From Caulobacteraceae bacterium (GTDB lineage Bacteria > Pseudomonadota > Alphaproteobacteria > Caulobacterales > Caulobacteraceae), in the NCBI GenBank assembly GCA_947476325.1, contig CANJPZ010000019.1:1-44899 (forward strand): a DNA stretch of 44,899 nucleotides, written 5' to 3'. Both the position numbers and the translations under genes were made by a program. Under the pieces are notes generated by a model. The model had not been told where the DNA came from, made no database searches, and saw only the letters and a list, made by a program, of their open reading frames with translations. Positions 27,831 to 36,870 of this stretch are shown here, in pieces. Within the stretch, counting starts at the first letter, position 1; every line of letters begins with the position of its first letter.

Positions 27831-29155
27831 GTCTCGCCGGTCGCCGCCAGCAGCCGGCGCGCGGCCTCGGGCGCGGCCAGCGCGATGCCGCGCCGGGTCG
27901 AGAAGGCGCCATTGACCTGGGTGCGCGCCGCAACGACGGCGCGGAAGGCCTCGAACAGATCGCGGTCCGGCGCCTCGGGCACGCTCCAGAAAGTGTCCAG
28001 CCCCGACTGGTGGGTCAGGCCCGGCAAGTCATAGATGGCCTGGCCCAGAGCTAGGGTCGGACGCCCCAGTTCCAGCGTAGCCAGACCTGCGGTGGAATTG
28101 ACCGAAACAATGCCGTCCGCGCGGCGGACCAGGCTGAGGAAGCAACCGTCGTCGGTGAAGAAGACGCGGTCGGCAACGCCAGCTCTGGCCGCGGCCGCCG
28201 CCACGTCGCGCGCGTGCGGCTCCAGGCCGTGGTCGAGCGGGTGGGACTTGATCAGCAGACGCGCATTTGCCGGCGCGTGGGCGCCGAAGCTGTCCACAAC
28301 ACAGTCGATGAAGCTGTCGCATCCGCCGAATCTGGAATGGCGGACCAGCTGGCTGTCGCCGGGCCTTTGCAGGAGCGCCAGAAAGAGCGGGCCCGGCGCA
28401 TCGATGATCCTGGTCAAGGCCTCCGTACGGCGGCGGCGTTGCAGAACCTGGGCGGCCAGGCGGCGGACATGGCCTGTTGCCTGACGGGGCGGCGAGTGGG
28501 CGTAGGGGCTCTTGTAGCGGGCGAACAGCGGACCCAGCGCAAAGGCCAGGAAGTGGTAGAGGCTGATGTTGCTGACCGCAGCAGGTCCGATGCCGCTGAT
28601 CTCGACAGGCCGGCGCGAGGCCGCCGCCGAGTGGGCGCGGACATAGTATTCGGGATTCCTGGGCAGGCTTGAATGGGCGTTGACGCCGTCGCGCTCCAGC
28701 GTGATCCAGTGAGGCCGCAGGTAGCCCTCCTCGAAGACATGGACCCGGACGCCGAGGCGATGGGCCTCGCGCATGGCCGACGTCGCGTAGGGATTGCTGT
28801 CGCCGTGGGTGACCAGATCGGTGACGTCCTCTCCGATCAGATGAGCTCTGATCCACGACGGCCAGGCGTCAGCGTCGCCCCGATAGACGGCGGCGTCCCG
28901 GACGCCCCAGTCGATCAGATCTCCGCCGTTCAGAAGGACCCGGCTGCAACGGGCGCCTTCGTCGCGAAGAGCGGCCGCCAGATGGCGTGAAAACGGTCCG
29001 AACGGCGCGGTAACCAGCAGGAAGTGACGGTCTGATCCGCTGGTTCCCGACGCACGATGGCCGACCGGAATCTGCAGTTTGGCGCTGCCGGTCGCCAGCC
29101 AGTTTTCCGGGCCCAGCCGCGGCAGAAAGCCGTCGTGAGGGGTGTATTCGGTCAT
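27827..29155 (-). CDS. kpsS: KpsS-like capsule polysaccharide biosynthesis protein
   Basis: In group 2 capsules KpsS and KpsC build the poly-Kdo linker on the lipid anchor (known for the family). The 442-aa protein carries the family's features: FLLVTAPFGPFSRHLAAAL near residue 45, VFEEGYLRPHWITLERDGVNAHSSLP around residue 140, LLIKSHPLDHG, and GIVSVNSTAGLATLELGRPTLALGQAIYDLPGLTHQ near residue 350. The start overlaps the stop of the KpsD-like gene by one base (tgatg), so they are coupled. No KpsC gene is visible in the window. Confidence 0.87.
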   Translation of the reverse strand: MTEYTPHDGFLPRLGPENWLATGSAKLQIPVGHRASGTSGSDRHFLLVTAPFGPFSRHLAAALRDEGARCSRVLLNGGDLIDWGVRDAAVYRGDADAWPSWIRAHLIGEDVTDLVTHGDSNPYATSAMREAHRLGVRVHVFEEGYLRPHWITLERDGVNAHSSLPRNPEYYVRAHSAAASRRPVEISGIGPAAVSNISLYHFLAFALGPLFARYKSPYAHSPPRQATGHVRRLAAQVLQRRRRTEALTRIIDAPGPLFLALLQRPGDSQLVRHSRFGGCDSFIDCVVDSFGAHAPANARLLIKSHPLDHGLEPHARDVAAAAARAGVADRVFFTDDGCFLSLVRRADGIVSVNSTAGLATLELGRPTLALGQAIYDLPGLTHQSGLDTFWSVPEAPDRDLFEAFRAVVAARTQVNGAFSTRRGIALAAPEAARRLLAATGET

Positions 29156-30345
29156 CAGCGCAGCACCCGGGTGACGCTGATGTCATAGGCGACGCGGGTT
29201 ATGGACGAGACCAGGTCGAAGAAGCTGCGAACCTCGGCGGTGTCAGCCTGGGGTACATAGATCAGATCATTGGCCCGCACCTCAAAGGTGTTGGCCACGA
29301 AGTAGCCGGCCGGCGCGCGCAGGTTCAGCCGGTAGATGACTGGCGCCCCGCCCGCTGCTGGCTGGACCTGAACGCCCAGCGCCTGGGCCACCTCGGGACG
29401 CTCGAACCGGAAGACCAGGACCGAGGTTGCATCGGATAGGGCCGGGTTCAAACCGCCCATCCGGCTGAGCGCGCCAGCCAGGGTGAGGGAATCATCGTCG
29501 ATGGAGACCTGGGACGCATGGGTCAGGGCGCCAAAGGTGCTGAATTTGCGCGGCTTGTAGGCCAGGCGGATCTGGTCGTGGGGGGCCAGGCGAATGTTCT
29601 CGGCCGGATTGGCTAGGATCGAGGCCATGCGGGTCGTGGCCGAGCGCTCGCCGCGCACGATGGTCAGTTCAACGTCGGCGGCCGGGCGCGTCGAGCCGCC
29701 GGCCTGGGCCAGAATGTCCATCAGGCGGTCGTTGTTCGCCGATAGGCCAAAGCGGCCGGCATTGCGCACCTCGCCCAGCACGGTCACCGAATTGGCGACG
29801 TTGGCGGCCATGGAGACCACGACCTGGGGGTTGATGACCTTGCCCACCAGGCCCTGGCGGATGGTTTCCGACACCTGCTGCGGCGTGGCGCCGGCGACCT
29901 TGATGACGCCGACGAAAGGCGCGGCGATGGCGCCGTCGCGATCAACGGTGAGGTTGGGAATGCTCGATCCGGACGGGCCGGACCGCTCGGCGCCGGCCGA
30001 ACCGTTCGAGCCGAGCGCCGGGCCTGAAGTGCTCTGGTAAATCCAGACCGACAGCACATCGCCGGGGCCGATCAGGTCATTGGGCACCTGGCTGGATGCG
30101 CCGGCAAGGCTGGTGAGGACCCGCGGCGGATTGACGGCGATCTTCTGGGTGGCGGGATAGTCAAGATCGATGACAGCGTAGGGCCCGTTCGGGACGGCGG
30201 CCTCTGTGACCATCCTGGCGGACGGACCGTCGTGGGGCAGGTTTTCGCAGGCCGCCAGAATTGGAACAATCGCCACCAGGAGGGTGAGCAATCTGCGCCC
30301 AGATCCGCCGAGGTCGCCGCGCCTGGTCACTGGACTGACGAACAA
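29155..30345 (-). CDS. Wza/KpsD-like outer-membrane polysaccharide export lipoprotein
   Basis: This is the outer-membrane channel component of polysaccharide export. The 396-aa precursor has a signal peptide RLLTLLVAIVPILAAC, with the lipobox cysteine near residue 33. The polysaccharide export (poly_export) domain follows with DLIGPGDVLSVWIYQS and GAIAAPFVGVIKVAGATPQQVSE, then SLBB-type domains with VTVLGEVRNAGRF and APHDQIRLAYKP. The start is probably ttg 30345 with ggggg ten bases upstream; gtg 30333 is an alternative. It leads a two-gene minus-strand operon with the KpsS-like gene and is divergent from the type I exporter. Confidence 0.88.
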   Translation of the reverse strand: MFVSPVTRRGDLGGSGRRLLTLLVAIVPILAACENLPHDGPSARMVTEAAVPNGPYAVIDLDYPATQKIAVNPPRVLTSLAGASSQVPNDLIGPGDVLSVWIYQSTSGPALGSNGSAGAERSGPSGSSIPNLTVDRDGAIAAPFVGVIKVAGATPQQVSETIRQGLVGKVINPQVVVSMAANVANSVTVLGEVRNAGRFGLSANNDRLMDILAQAGGSTRPAADVELTIVRGERSATTRMASILANPAENIRLAPHDQIRLAYKPRKFSTFGALTHASQVSIDDDSLTLAGALSRMGGLNPALSDATSVLVFRFERPEVAQALGVQVQPAAGGAPVIYRLNLRAPAGYFVANTFEVRANDLIYVPQADTAEVRSFFDLVSSITRVAYDISVTRVLR

Positions 30346-30554
30346 AAAACTAACCCCCGATTGCAGGTTTACCTAATGCCCCGGCGGGGCGCTGTGCAAG
30401 TCTCAATCAAATGTTGAACCGTATGGCGGTTTCAAGACGAGACAGGCGCCACTGCTGGATTGAGGCGCGGTAATACAGGTTGCAGGCGAGTCATACGCCT
30501 AGATGCTTGCGGACCAATCATCTCTGGGTCATGTGTTTCTCGAAATGAGCACTC
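30346..30554. promoter_or_regulatory. Divergent control interval between capsule channel and type I exporter genes
   Basis: This 209-base interval between two divergent operons must hold both promoters. It is more AT-rich than its surroundings at the left edge (aacaaaaaactaac). A small perfect hairpin gccccggcggggc is at 30378-30390. I cannot identify promoter boxes with confidence. Confidence 0.4.
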
Positions 30555-32303
30555 ATGGCTGAGCCTGGCGTCTTCAATCCCCCCGAACCGCTGCGTTCAG
30601 CGTTCGCGGCCTGCAGGCGGCATTTCGTGTTGGCCGCCTGCTTTTCCGCCCTGATCAATCTGCTCTATCTGACGCCGACCATCTATCTGATGCAGGTCTA
30701 TGACCGTGTGCTGCCCACAGGCGGCATGCTGACCCTGGCGTGGATCTCCCTGCTGGCCATAGCCGCCTATGCGGCGCTGGGACTGCTCAGCAATGTAAGG
30801 GGACGGATTCTGGTGCGGGCCAGTCTTCGCCTGGAGCGCCTGATCGCGCCCGAGGTGCTGGACCGCCTGTTCGGCTCGCGGGCCGAAAACATCGCCGGCG
30901 ATCCCAGCCGGCGCCTTCGCATTCTGCGCGACTTCGACAGCTTGCGTCAGACCATTACGGGGCCGGGATTTTCCGCCCTGATGGACGTGCCGTGGACGCC
31001 GATCTATCTGCTGGTCTCGTTCCTGCTTCACCCTCTGCTCGGCATCCTTGGCCTGGTCAGCAGCGCCGCGCTCATCGCGATGGCCCTTCTCAACGAGAAG
31101 GCCACCCATCCGATGTTGCGCAAGGCCAATGAAGTGATGGCCGAAGCCCACATCTCACAGGACGGCATGAGCCGCCGGGCGGACGTGGTCCGGGCCCTGG
31201 GCATGCGGCGGGCGCTGGGCGCCCTGCAGCTGGGCAAGCGCCTGCGCGGCGTGACCTTTCAGGCGCGCGCCGGGTTCATGTCGGGCGACTACAGCAACGT
31301 CATCAAGTCGCTGCGCATGATCCTGCAGTCGGCCGTACTGGGCCTGGCGGTCTATCTGGCCGTGAAGCGGGAAATTTCGCCCGGCGCGATCATCGCCGCC
31401 TCGCTGCTGATGGGCCGGGCCATGGCGCCCATCGACCAGATGGTCGGCGCCTGGGGCGGTATCATCCAGGGCCGTGAGGCCTACCGCAGCCTGGTCGGCC
31501 TGTTCACGGAAATGCCGCAACGCGCCGAGCGGATGGCCCTGCCAGCGCCCCGCGGCCGGATCGAGGTCTCGGACCTGGGCGTAACGCTGCCGCCCGACCG
31601 GGAACTTTTGAACAGCGTCAGCTTTTCGCTGCAGCCCGGAGAGCTGGTCGGCGTTGTCGGCCCCAGCGGGTCGGGCAAGACCACCCTGCTGTCGGCCATC
31701 GCTGGCGCCCGGGCGCACACTCATGGCTCGATCCGGATCGACGGCGCCAGCGTCGACGACTGGGACCCCGACCGGCTGGCCCGATTCATGGGGTACCTGC
31801 CGCAGGACTCCGGTCTTCTGGCCGGATCAGTGCGTGACAACATTTCCCGCTTTTCCACCTATGACGGCGCACAGCCGGCCGATGTCGATGCCGAGGTGGT
31901 CAGGGCCGCCAGCAAGGCCGGCGCCCACGAGATGATCCTGCAACTGCCCGGCGGCTATGATGCGATCCTGGGTCCCGGCGGGCAGGGCGTGTCGGCCGGA
32001 CAGGCCCAGCGTATCGCGCTGGCGCGAGCGCTCTATGGCGATCCGATCCTGTTGCTGCTGGATGAGCCGAACGCCCACCTCGACCCCGAGGGCCAAATGG
32101 CGCTGATGAACGCCCTGAAGGACGCCAAGGCGCGCGGCGCGGCGGTCATCCTGGCGGCGCACCGCACCAATGCTCTGGCCTTTGCGGACTATCTGATGGT
32201 CATGCGCGGCGGCAAGGTGGAGGCGTTCGGCCCCACCGACGAGATCGTCAAGCGCATGCGGCCGCCGGGCCCGGCGCCCGTTCAGGGCCAGCCAGTCCAA
32301 TGA
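30555..32303 (+). CDS. Type I secretion ABC transporter (PrtD/RsaD-like)
   Basis: This is the inner-membrane ATPase/permease of a type I secretion system exporting proteins with C-terminal signals, such as RTX proteases. The 582-aa half-transporter has six transmembrane helices in the first half (first LINLLYLTPTIYLMQVYDRVLPTGG, the hallmark of the PrtD group) and an ATPase half with Walker A GPSGSGKT at 369-376, signature GVSAGQAQRIALARAL and Walker B ILLLLDEPNAHLD. There is no N-terminal C39 or C39-like domain, as in the PrtD/LipB/RsaD group. The start is atg 30555. It overlaps the membrane-fusion gene by four bases. Confidence 0.94.
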   Translation: MAEPGVFNPPEPLRSAFAACRRHFVLAACFSALINLLYLTPTIYLMQVYDRVLPTGGMLTLAWISLLAIAAYAALGLLSNVRGRILVRASLRLERLIAPEVLDRLFGSRAENIAGDPSRRLRILRDFDSLRQTITGPGFSALMDVPWTPIYLLVSFLLHPLLGILGLVSSAALIAMALLNEKATHPMLRKANEVMAEAHISQDGMSRRADVVRALGMRRALGALQLGKRLRGVTFQARAGFMSGDYSNVIKSLRMILQSAVLGLAVYLAVKREISPGAIIAASLLMGRAMAPIDQMVGAWGGIIQGREAYRSLVGLFTEMPQRAERMALPAPRGRIEVSDLGVTLPPDRELLNSVSFSLQPGELVGVVGPSGSGKTTLLSAIAGARAHTHGSIRIDGASVDDWDPDRLARFMGYLPQDSGLLAGSVRDNISRFSTYDGAQPADVDAEVVRAASKAGAHEMILQLPGGYDAILGPGGQGVSAGQAQRIALARALYGDPILLLLDEPNAHLDPEGQMALMNALKDAKARGAAVILAAHRTNALAFADYLMVMRGGKVEAFGPTDEIVKRMRPPGPAPVQGQPVQ

Positions 32304-33634
32304 CCGTAGCTGAACCCACCGTGGAAACCCGGATTTCGGACGATCCAACTCTGGATGGCCGCTTAGGCTGGCTGGTCGCCGGTGTCTTCTTCGTCGGCAT
32401 CCTGGGATGGTCCGCGTTCGCGCGGGTCGACGCGGCGGTCTATGCTGGCGGCAAGATCGAGGTCGTCGGCAACCGGCAGGCCGTACAGCATCCCGAAGGC
32501 GGGGTTATCTCCAGCCTGAGCGTCCATGAAGGCGACCGGGTCAAGGCCGGTGACGTCCTTCTGACGCTGGGATCGCCCCAGGTCATCGCCGAGGAGCGGG
32601 CCCTGGCGTCAAGGGTTATCGGCCTGCAGGCCCTGAGGGCCCGGCTGGTGGCCGAACAGACCGGATCGGCCATGCGGGCGACGGCCGAGTTCGCCGCGCT
32701 GAAGGGTGACGATGCGCGCGAAGCCGCCGAAGTCATGGCCCGCCAGACCCAGGAACTGACCGCGCGCCGGGCCGCGATCGGCAACCAGCGAGACGTCTAC
32801 GGACGCCAGAAGAGCCAGTTGAACGAACAAATCCAGGGGGCCCAACGCCAGAGCTCGGCCAACCAGGATCAGCAGAGGATCATCAGCGAAGAGCTGGTCG
32901 GCATTCGCTCGCTTGCGGAAAAGGGCTTTGCGTCGGTGAACCAGGTCCGCGCCCTTGATCGGGCGCTGTCGTCGCTGAAGGGGGCGGAAGGCGATCTCCA
33001 GGCCCAGGCCGCGCGGGCGCGCGAGGCGATCGGTCAGATCGAACTGCAAAGCGTTGGCCTGGATCGCAATCGGGCCCAGGAAGTCGAAGAGTCCCTGCGC
33101 CAGACCGAGACGGAACTGGGTGACGCCGCGCCGCGCTGGCAGGCGGCGCGCGGCCGGCTGGAATCGACCCGGGTGCGCGCGCCGGCAAGTGGCCAGGTGG
33201 TCGGCTTGACGGCTTTTACGACCGGTGGCGTGGCGACGCCCGGTCAGGTGTTGATGGAGGTCGTGCCCGACAGCGCGGCGCTGACGATCGTCGCCCAGGT
33301 GGCGCCCGATGAGGCCGACGACGTTCGCGTCGGGCAGAAAACCGAAGTGCGCCTGTCAGGTCTGGCGCGCCAGAACCTGCCCAAGCTTGAAGGCACAGTG
33401 GTCAAGTTTTCGGCCGACAGCTTTGCAGATCAGCGCACCGGGACCCACTTCTTCCGGGCCGAGATTGAAGTGCCGGCGGAGGAATGGCGAAAGGTCTCCG
33501 CCCTGAAGGGCGTTGGCGAGCTTCGTCCCGGCCTGCCCGCCCAGATCGTCATCCTTCTGCGCAAGCGCACCATGCTGCAGTATCTGTTCGAGCCGATGCA
33601 GCAGCGGATGTGGCGCTCGTTCCGCGAGCACTGA
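32300..33634 (+). CDS. Type I secretion membrane fusion protein (HlyD/PrtE/RsaE-like)
   Basis: This periplasmic adaptor joins the ABC protein to an outer-membrane TolC-type channel. The 444-aa protein has one N-terminal transmembrane helix (LGWLVAGVFFVGILGWSAFAR), a lipoyl half-domain (GVISSLSVHEGDRVKAGDVL), a long coiled-coil hairpin at about 95-275, the second lipoyl half (STRVRAPASGQVVGL) and a beta-barrel domain (VVAQVAPDEADDV-like region, KTEVRLSG). The start overlaps the ABC gene stop (atga). No TolC-like gene is in the window. Confidence 0.94.
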   Translation: MTVAEPTVETRISDDPTLDGRLGWLVAGVFFVGILGWSAFARVDAAVYAGGKIEVVGNRQAVQHPEGGVISSLSVHEGDRVKAGDVLLTLGSPQVIAEERALASRVIGLQALRARLVAEQTGSAMRATAEFAALKGDDAREAAEVMARQTQELTARRAAIGNQRDVYGRQKSQLNEQIQGAQRQSSANQDQQRIISEELVGIRSLAEKGFASVNQVRALDRALSSLKGAEGDLQAQAARAREAIGQIELQSVGLDRNRAQEVEESLRQTETELGDAAPRWQAARGRLESTRVRAPASGQVVGLTAFTTGGVATPGQVLMEVVPDSAALTIVAQVAPDEADDVRVGQKTEVRLSGLARQNLPKLEGTVVKFSADSFADQRTGTHFFRAEIEVPAEEWRKVSALKGVGELRPGLPAQIVILLRKRTMLQYLFEPMQQRMWRSFREH

Positions 33635-33652
33635 CCACCTCGACCAACCACG

Positions 33653-33686
33653 AAAAAGGCGGGCCAGACTTTCGCCTGACCCGCCT
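33653..33686. terminator. Bidirectional terminator between two convergent genes
   Basis: The stem aggcggg (33657-33663), extended by cag, pairs with ctg and cccgcct (33680-33686) across an eight-base loop. On the minus strand the hairpin is followed by ttttt (33653-33657), a classic intrinsic terminator... for transcription entering on that strand. It ends the PQQ dehydrogenase gene, whose stop is 24 bases away, and may also stop plus-strand transcription from the exporter operon. Confidence 0.7.
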
Positions 33687-33710
33687 GCTTTCGTTCCAGC
33701 TTTCGCCGGT

Positions 33711-35780
33711 CTACTTGCCGTCCACCGAATAGGCGAGCAGCACATTGGTGCCATTGCCGCCGACGCCGGCCGCGCCATCGTGGCCGGAGGTGACGAACAC
33801 CATGCCGCCGGCGATGGTCGGGCCATTGCCGTCGATGCCGCCACCCGGCTGGTTGGTCACGCCATTGGTGGTGGAATAGGTCCGCGACGTTGTGGAGTCT
33901 TCCCACAGCAGGCGGCCGTTCGAGGTGTTGTAGGCCCGGAACCAGCCATCCACAGTACCTTCGAACACCGCGCCGGGGATAACCGCGGGCGCGGCCGACA
34001 TGGCGTTGAAGCAGGTGGGCGAGCCGTCGCCGGACGGGCGCTGGCTGCGCGTCGGAGCGCAGGCCGCGACCGGCGGCACGATATGCCACAGGACCACGCC
34101 ATTGGCCGGGTTGATGGCCGTCAGGCCGGGCTTGGCGGGCGGCTGGGGCTCGGAGAAGGACGGGTTGTCCTTGCCGCCGCGGCGGGCCGCTTCGTCGAAC
34201 ATGTTCACGATGTCCGAATTGCCGGCGTAGAGCGCGCGGGTATCGGCCGCGATGCCCCATTCGATGCCGCCGAGCGCCGAACCGGCGCCGGTGACATAGG
34301 TCCACAGAACGCGGCCGGTGTCCGGATCCATGCCGTAGGTGGCGCTGGATTTCTGACCCGACAGCACGACCTGCTTGCCGCCCGGCAGGGTGAACAGGAT
34401 GGGCGACGCGCCGAAGTCAAAGTCGGGGCCCGTGGGTGTCGGACAGTTGTTCGTTCCCGCCCGGGTTCCGGCCTCGGCCGCGCGGCCGGTGCAGTTCATG
34501 ATGAAGTTGTCTTTTTCGGTGACCTGGGTGTTCCACTTGATGGCCCCGGTGCGCATATCGAAGGCGATGATCGCATCGGCGCCCTTGGTGTCGGCGTCGG
34601 TGTAGGAGTCGCCCGTGGCCACATAAACCAGGTTGCGCTTGGGATCAGGCGTCGGGGCCGACCAGATGGCGCCGCCGGCCGGACCGGTCAGCTGCACGCC
34701 GCCCGCGATGGTGCGGATGGTGCGCATCGGCTCGGTGACGGTATAGGATTTCCACTGAGTGTGGCCGGTGGCCAGATCCAGGGCTACAAGGCTGCCCCGG
34801 AAGGTGCAGCAGGCCGCGCCGCGTCCGCCGGACGCTTCCTGGCCTGAGGTCAGGGGGACGAACACCTGGTTGCCGGACACGATTGGCGAGCCGGTGATGC
34901 CGGAGCTGGGAGCGGTTTCCAGAACTTCACTGGTCCAGATGACATGGCCGTTCTGGGCGTCCAGGGCTTTGACGGCCTTGTTGCCGGGAGCGACGATCAT
35001 CATCCAGCCGCTAGGCGACAGGGCGTTTCGGAACACCGGAGGGGTGTTGCGCGCGCCCAGGCCATTGGCGGTGGTGGCCTCGACCTTGTAGCGGACGCAG
35101 CCGGTCTTGGGATCCAGCGCGTAGACCGCGCCGCGGCTGAGCATCCACATCCAGTCACCGATAACGACGGGCTGGGCGTTGCCGTGGCCGGTGATCGAGA
35201 AGGCCCATTTGACCTTCAGTTTCGGCACGTCAGCCGCCCGCAGACCCGGGGTCGGGTTGTAGCGGCTGTTGTTGAGGTCGCGACCGGCCATGGACCAGTC
35301 GCTGGCCGTCGGCGTGATCGAAGGGTTGGTCGTGCACATGGTGTCGACCAGGGTCGGGGCAGGAGCGCCGCCGCCCCGTCCGCCAGCCGCCGCGCCGCCA
35401 CGGCCGCCCGCAGGAGGCGCGCCTGCGGCGGGAGCCGCCGCAACCTGGGCTGGCGCCGCCGGCGCCGTCAGAAATTGAGCAAGGGACTGGATCTGGGAGG
35501 CGGACAGGCCGCCGGCCATGGGCTGCATGACGCCGGTGGTGAGAGCCTCGGTAATGTCCATTTGACGCATGGAGGCCAGGGACGTGCGGGGCGGCGCCCG
35601 GCCGGTCGCCGGCTCGTGGCAGCCCGCGCAACGCGTGCCGAACAGGCTGGAGCCTTCTGCCGCTGACGGCGAGGCCGCCTGTTGTCCTTGCGATGCGGCA
35701 GGGGCGACGAGAACGCACACCACCGTCGCCATGAGAGCGGACAGACCCGCCAAACCCTTGTTCTTCACCTGAAACCTCAT
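33711..35780 (-). CDS. Cytochrome c-PQQ dehydrogenase, polyvinyl-alcohol-dehydrogenase-like
   Basis: This is a periplasmic quinohemoprotein of 689 aa. A signal peptide (GLAGLSALMATVVCVLVAPAAS) is followed by a cytochrome c domain with the heme motif CAGCH at residues 51-55, an Ala/Gly/Pro-rich linker at about 108-140, and an eight-bladed PQQ propeller with repeated WD-like strands such as VALDLATGHTQWKSY. The vicinal Cys-Cys in GAACCTFRGS matches the PQQ-contacting disulfide of quinoprotein dehydrogenases. This N-terminal cytochrome plus propeller plan is that of polyvinyl alcohol dehydrogenase (PvaA); the true substrate may be another secondary alcohol. No pqq synthesis genes are nearby. The terminator at 33653-33686 follows. 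Confidence 0.85.
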   Translation of the reverse strand: MRFQVKNKGLAGLSALMATVVCVLVAPAASQGQQAASPSAAEGSSLFGTRCAGCHEPATGRAPPRTSLASMRQMDITEALTTGVMQPMAGGLSASQIQSLAQFLTAPAAPAQVAAAPAAGAPPAGGRGGAAAGGRGGGAPAPTLVDTMCTTNPSITPTASDWSMAGRDLNNSRYNPTPGLRAADVPKLKVKWAFSITGHGNAQPVVIGDWMWMLSRGAVYALDPKTGCVRYKVEATTANGLGARNTPPVFRNALSPSGWMMIVAPGNKAVKALDAQNGHVIWTSEVLETAPSSGITGSPIVSGNQVFVPLTSGQEASGGRGAACCTFRGSLVALDLATGHTQWKSYTVTEPMRTIRTIAGGVQLTGPAGGAIWSAPTPDPKRNLVYVATGDSYTDADTKGADAIIAFDMRTGAIKWNTQVTEKDNFIMNCTGRAAEAGTRAGTNNCPTPTGPDFDFGASPILFTLPGGKQVVLSGQKSSATYGMDPDTGRVLWTYVTGAGSALGGIEWGIAADTRALYAGNSDIVNMFDEAARRGGKDNPSFSEPQPPAKPGLTAINPANGVVLWHIVPPVAACAPTRSQRPSGDGSPTCFNAMSAAPAVIPGAVFEGTVDGWFRAYNTSNGRLLWEDSTTSRTYSTTNGVTNQPGGGIDGNGPTIAGGMVFVTSGHDGAAGVGGNGTNVLLAYSVDGK

Positions 35781-35943
35781 TCCTCTCTAATTTCCTCTAT
35801 TTTCCGGAAGGCGGACATGCGCCATCGATCCGCCGCGAGGACCGGCTGAATTCGGCCAAGCTGCAAGCGAACGGCGGTTTTTGCAAGCGTCCGTTTTGCC
35901 GCTGTGGGCGCAATCTGTGCCGATGGGGCAGAACGCGTGTTGC

Positions 35944-36870
35944 TCAGGCGCCGGCGGGCGCGGCCAGGCGCAGCATCTCGGCGTAGCCAGCGCGCACTTC
36001 CATCCGCTCGAGCAGCCCTTTTTCGCGCAGCATGCGGTGCGCCTGAACTAGGCGATAGCAGGGCAGATACATGAACATGTGGTGCTCGCAGTGATAGTTG
36101 ACCCAGTAGGGCGCGATCAGGGCGCGCTCGACCATATTGGCCAGGGTGGTTCGGGCCTGACACATTGGATCAGGCTCGTTCTGGGCGATGCAGGCGTGTT
36201 CGCCGATGTTGCGCAGGCGGGTGACCAGCGGCAGCCAGGTGGCGCTGGGCAGGAACCACAGGGCCAGCCACGCCCACCACAGGCCGAAGGGCGCCAGCGC
36301 CGCCGTACAGATGACACCGCCAAGGAGGGTGCGACGCCGGGACTTGATCACGGCCCAGATTGAAGCGGTGCGCGAGGGTCGGGCGCTGTCCAAGTTATAC
36401 ATGGAAAGCGCCCCGAACCGCTGCTTGAAATAGGTCTGGCCGGTCAGGTCGCGAATGATCTTGCGCCGGAGCGAGGCGCGGCTGATCGGGAAGGGCGCCG
36501 ACAGCGCCAGGTCCGGATCTTCTGACTGCTGGGCGAAACGATGGTGGTTCAGGTGATAGGGCCGGTACAGGTCCAGTGACGGATCGCACAGCCACTTGCC
36601 CAGAAAGTCGTTGATCGCCGGGTCGGGATGCAGGGCCCTGTGCGCGGCATCATGCATCAGGATCGCCAGACCCAGCTGCCGCCCGCCGATCACCATGACC
36701 GCCAGCGGCAGGGTCAAGGGCCAGACTACCGCCATGACGCCGGCCGCCAGGATCACTGCCCAGCAATTCAGCACCAGAACCGGACCGATCCAGGTCGAGC
36801 GCGCGTTCAGCCGGGCCCATTCAGACTCGGTGAAGATCGTGCGCGGGTTGATGCGGGCCGCTTCTGCCAT
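35944..36870 (-). CDS. Membrane fatty acid desaturase / hydroxylase-like protein
   Basis: This is an integral-membrane di-iron enzyme of 308 aa. The three histidine boxes are present: H73-DAA-H77, H106-LN-H109-H110 and H260-CE-H263-H264. Four hydrophobic segments surround them (for example VLVLNCWAVILAAGVMAVVW and LGGVICTAALAPFGLWWAWL). This is the acyl-lipid desaturase pattern; carotenoid ketolase/hydroxylase or sphingolipid hydroxylase relatives share it, so the substrate is not settled. Atg 36870 is preferred to the longer frame. It is followed by a 163-base gap before the PQQ dehydrogenase start, so the two genes may be separate units. Confidence 0.87.
   Translation of the reverse strand: MAEAARINPRTIFTESEWARLNARSTWIGPVLVLNCWAVILAAGVMAVVWPLTLPLAVMVIGGRQLGLAILMHDAAHRALHPDPAINDFLGKWLCDPSLDLYRPYHLNHHRFAQQSEDPDLALSAPFPISRASLRRKIIRDLTGQTYFKQRFGALSMYNLDSARPSRTASIWAVIKSRRRTLLGGVICTAALAPFGLWWAWLALWFLPSATWLPLVTRLRNIGEHACIAQNEPDPMCQARTTLANMVERALIAPYWVNYHCEHHMFMYLPCYRLVQAHRMLREKGLLERMEVRAGYAEMLRLAAPAGA

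Noticed and set aside
33100-33720. Phage or integron features near the low-GC island
   Set aside because: No integrase, attachment repeats, capsid or excision genes are present in the window.
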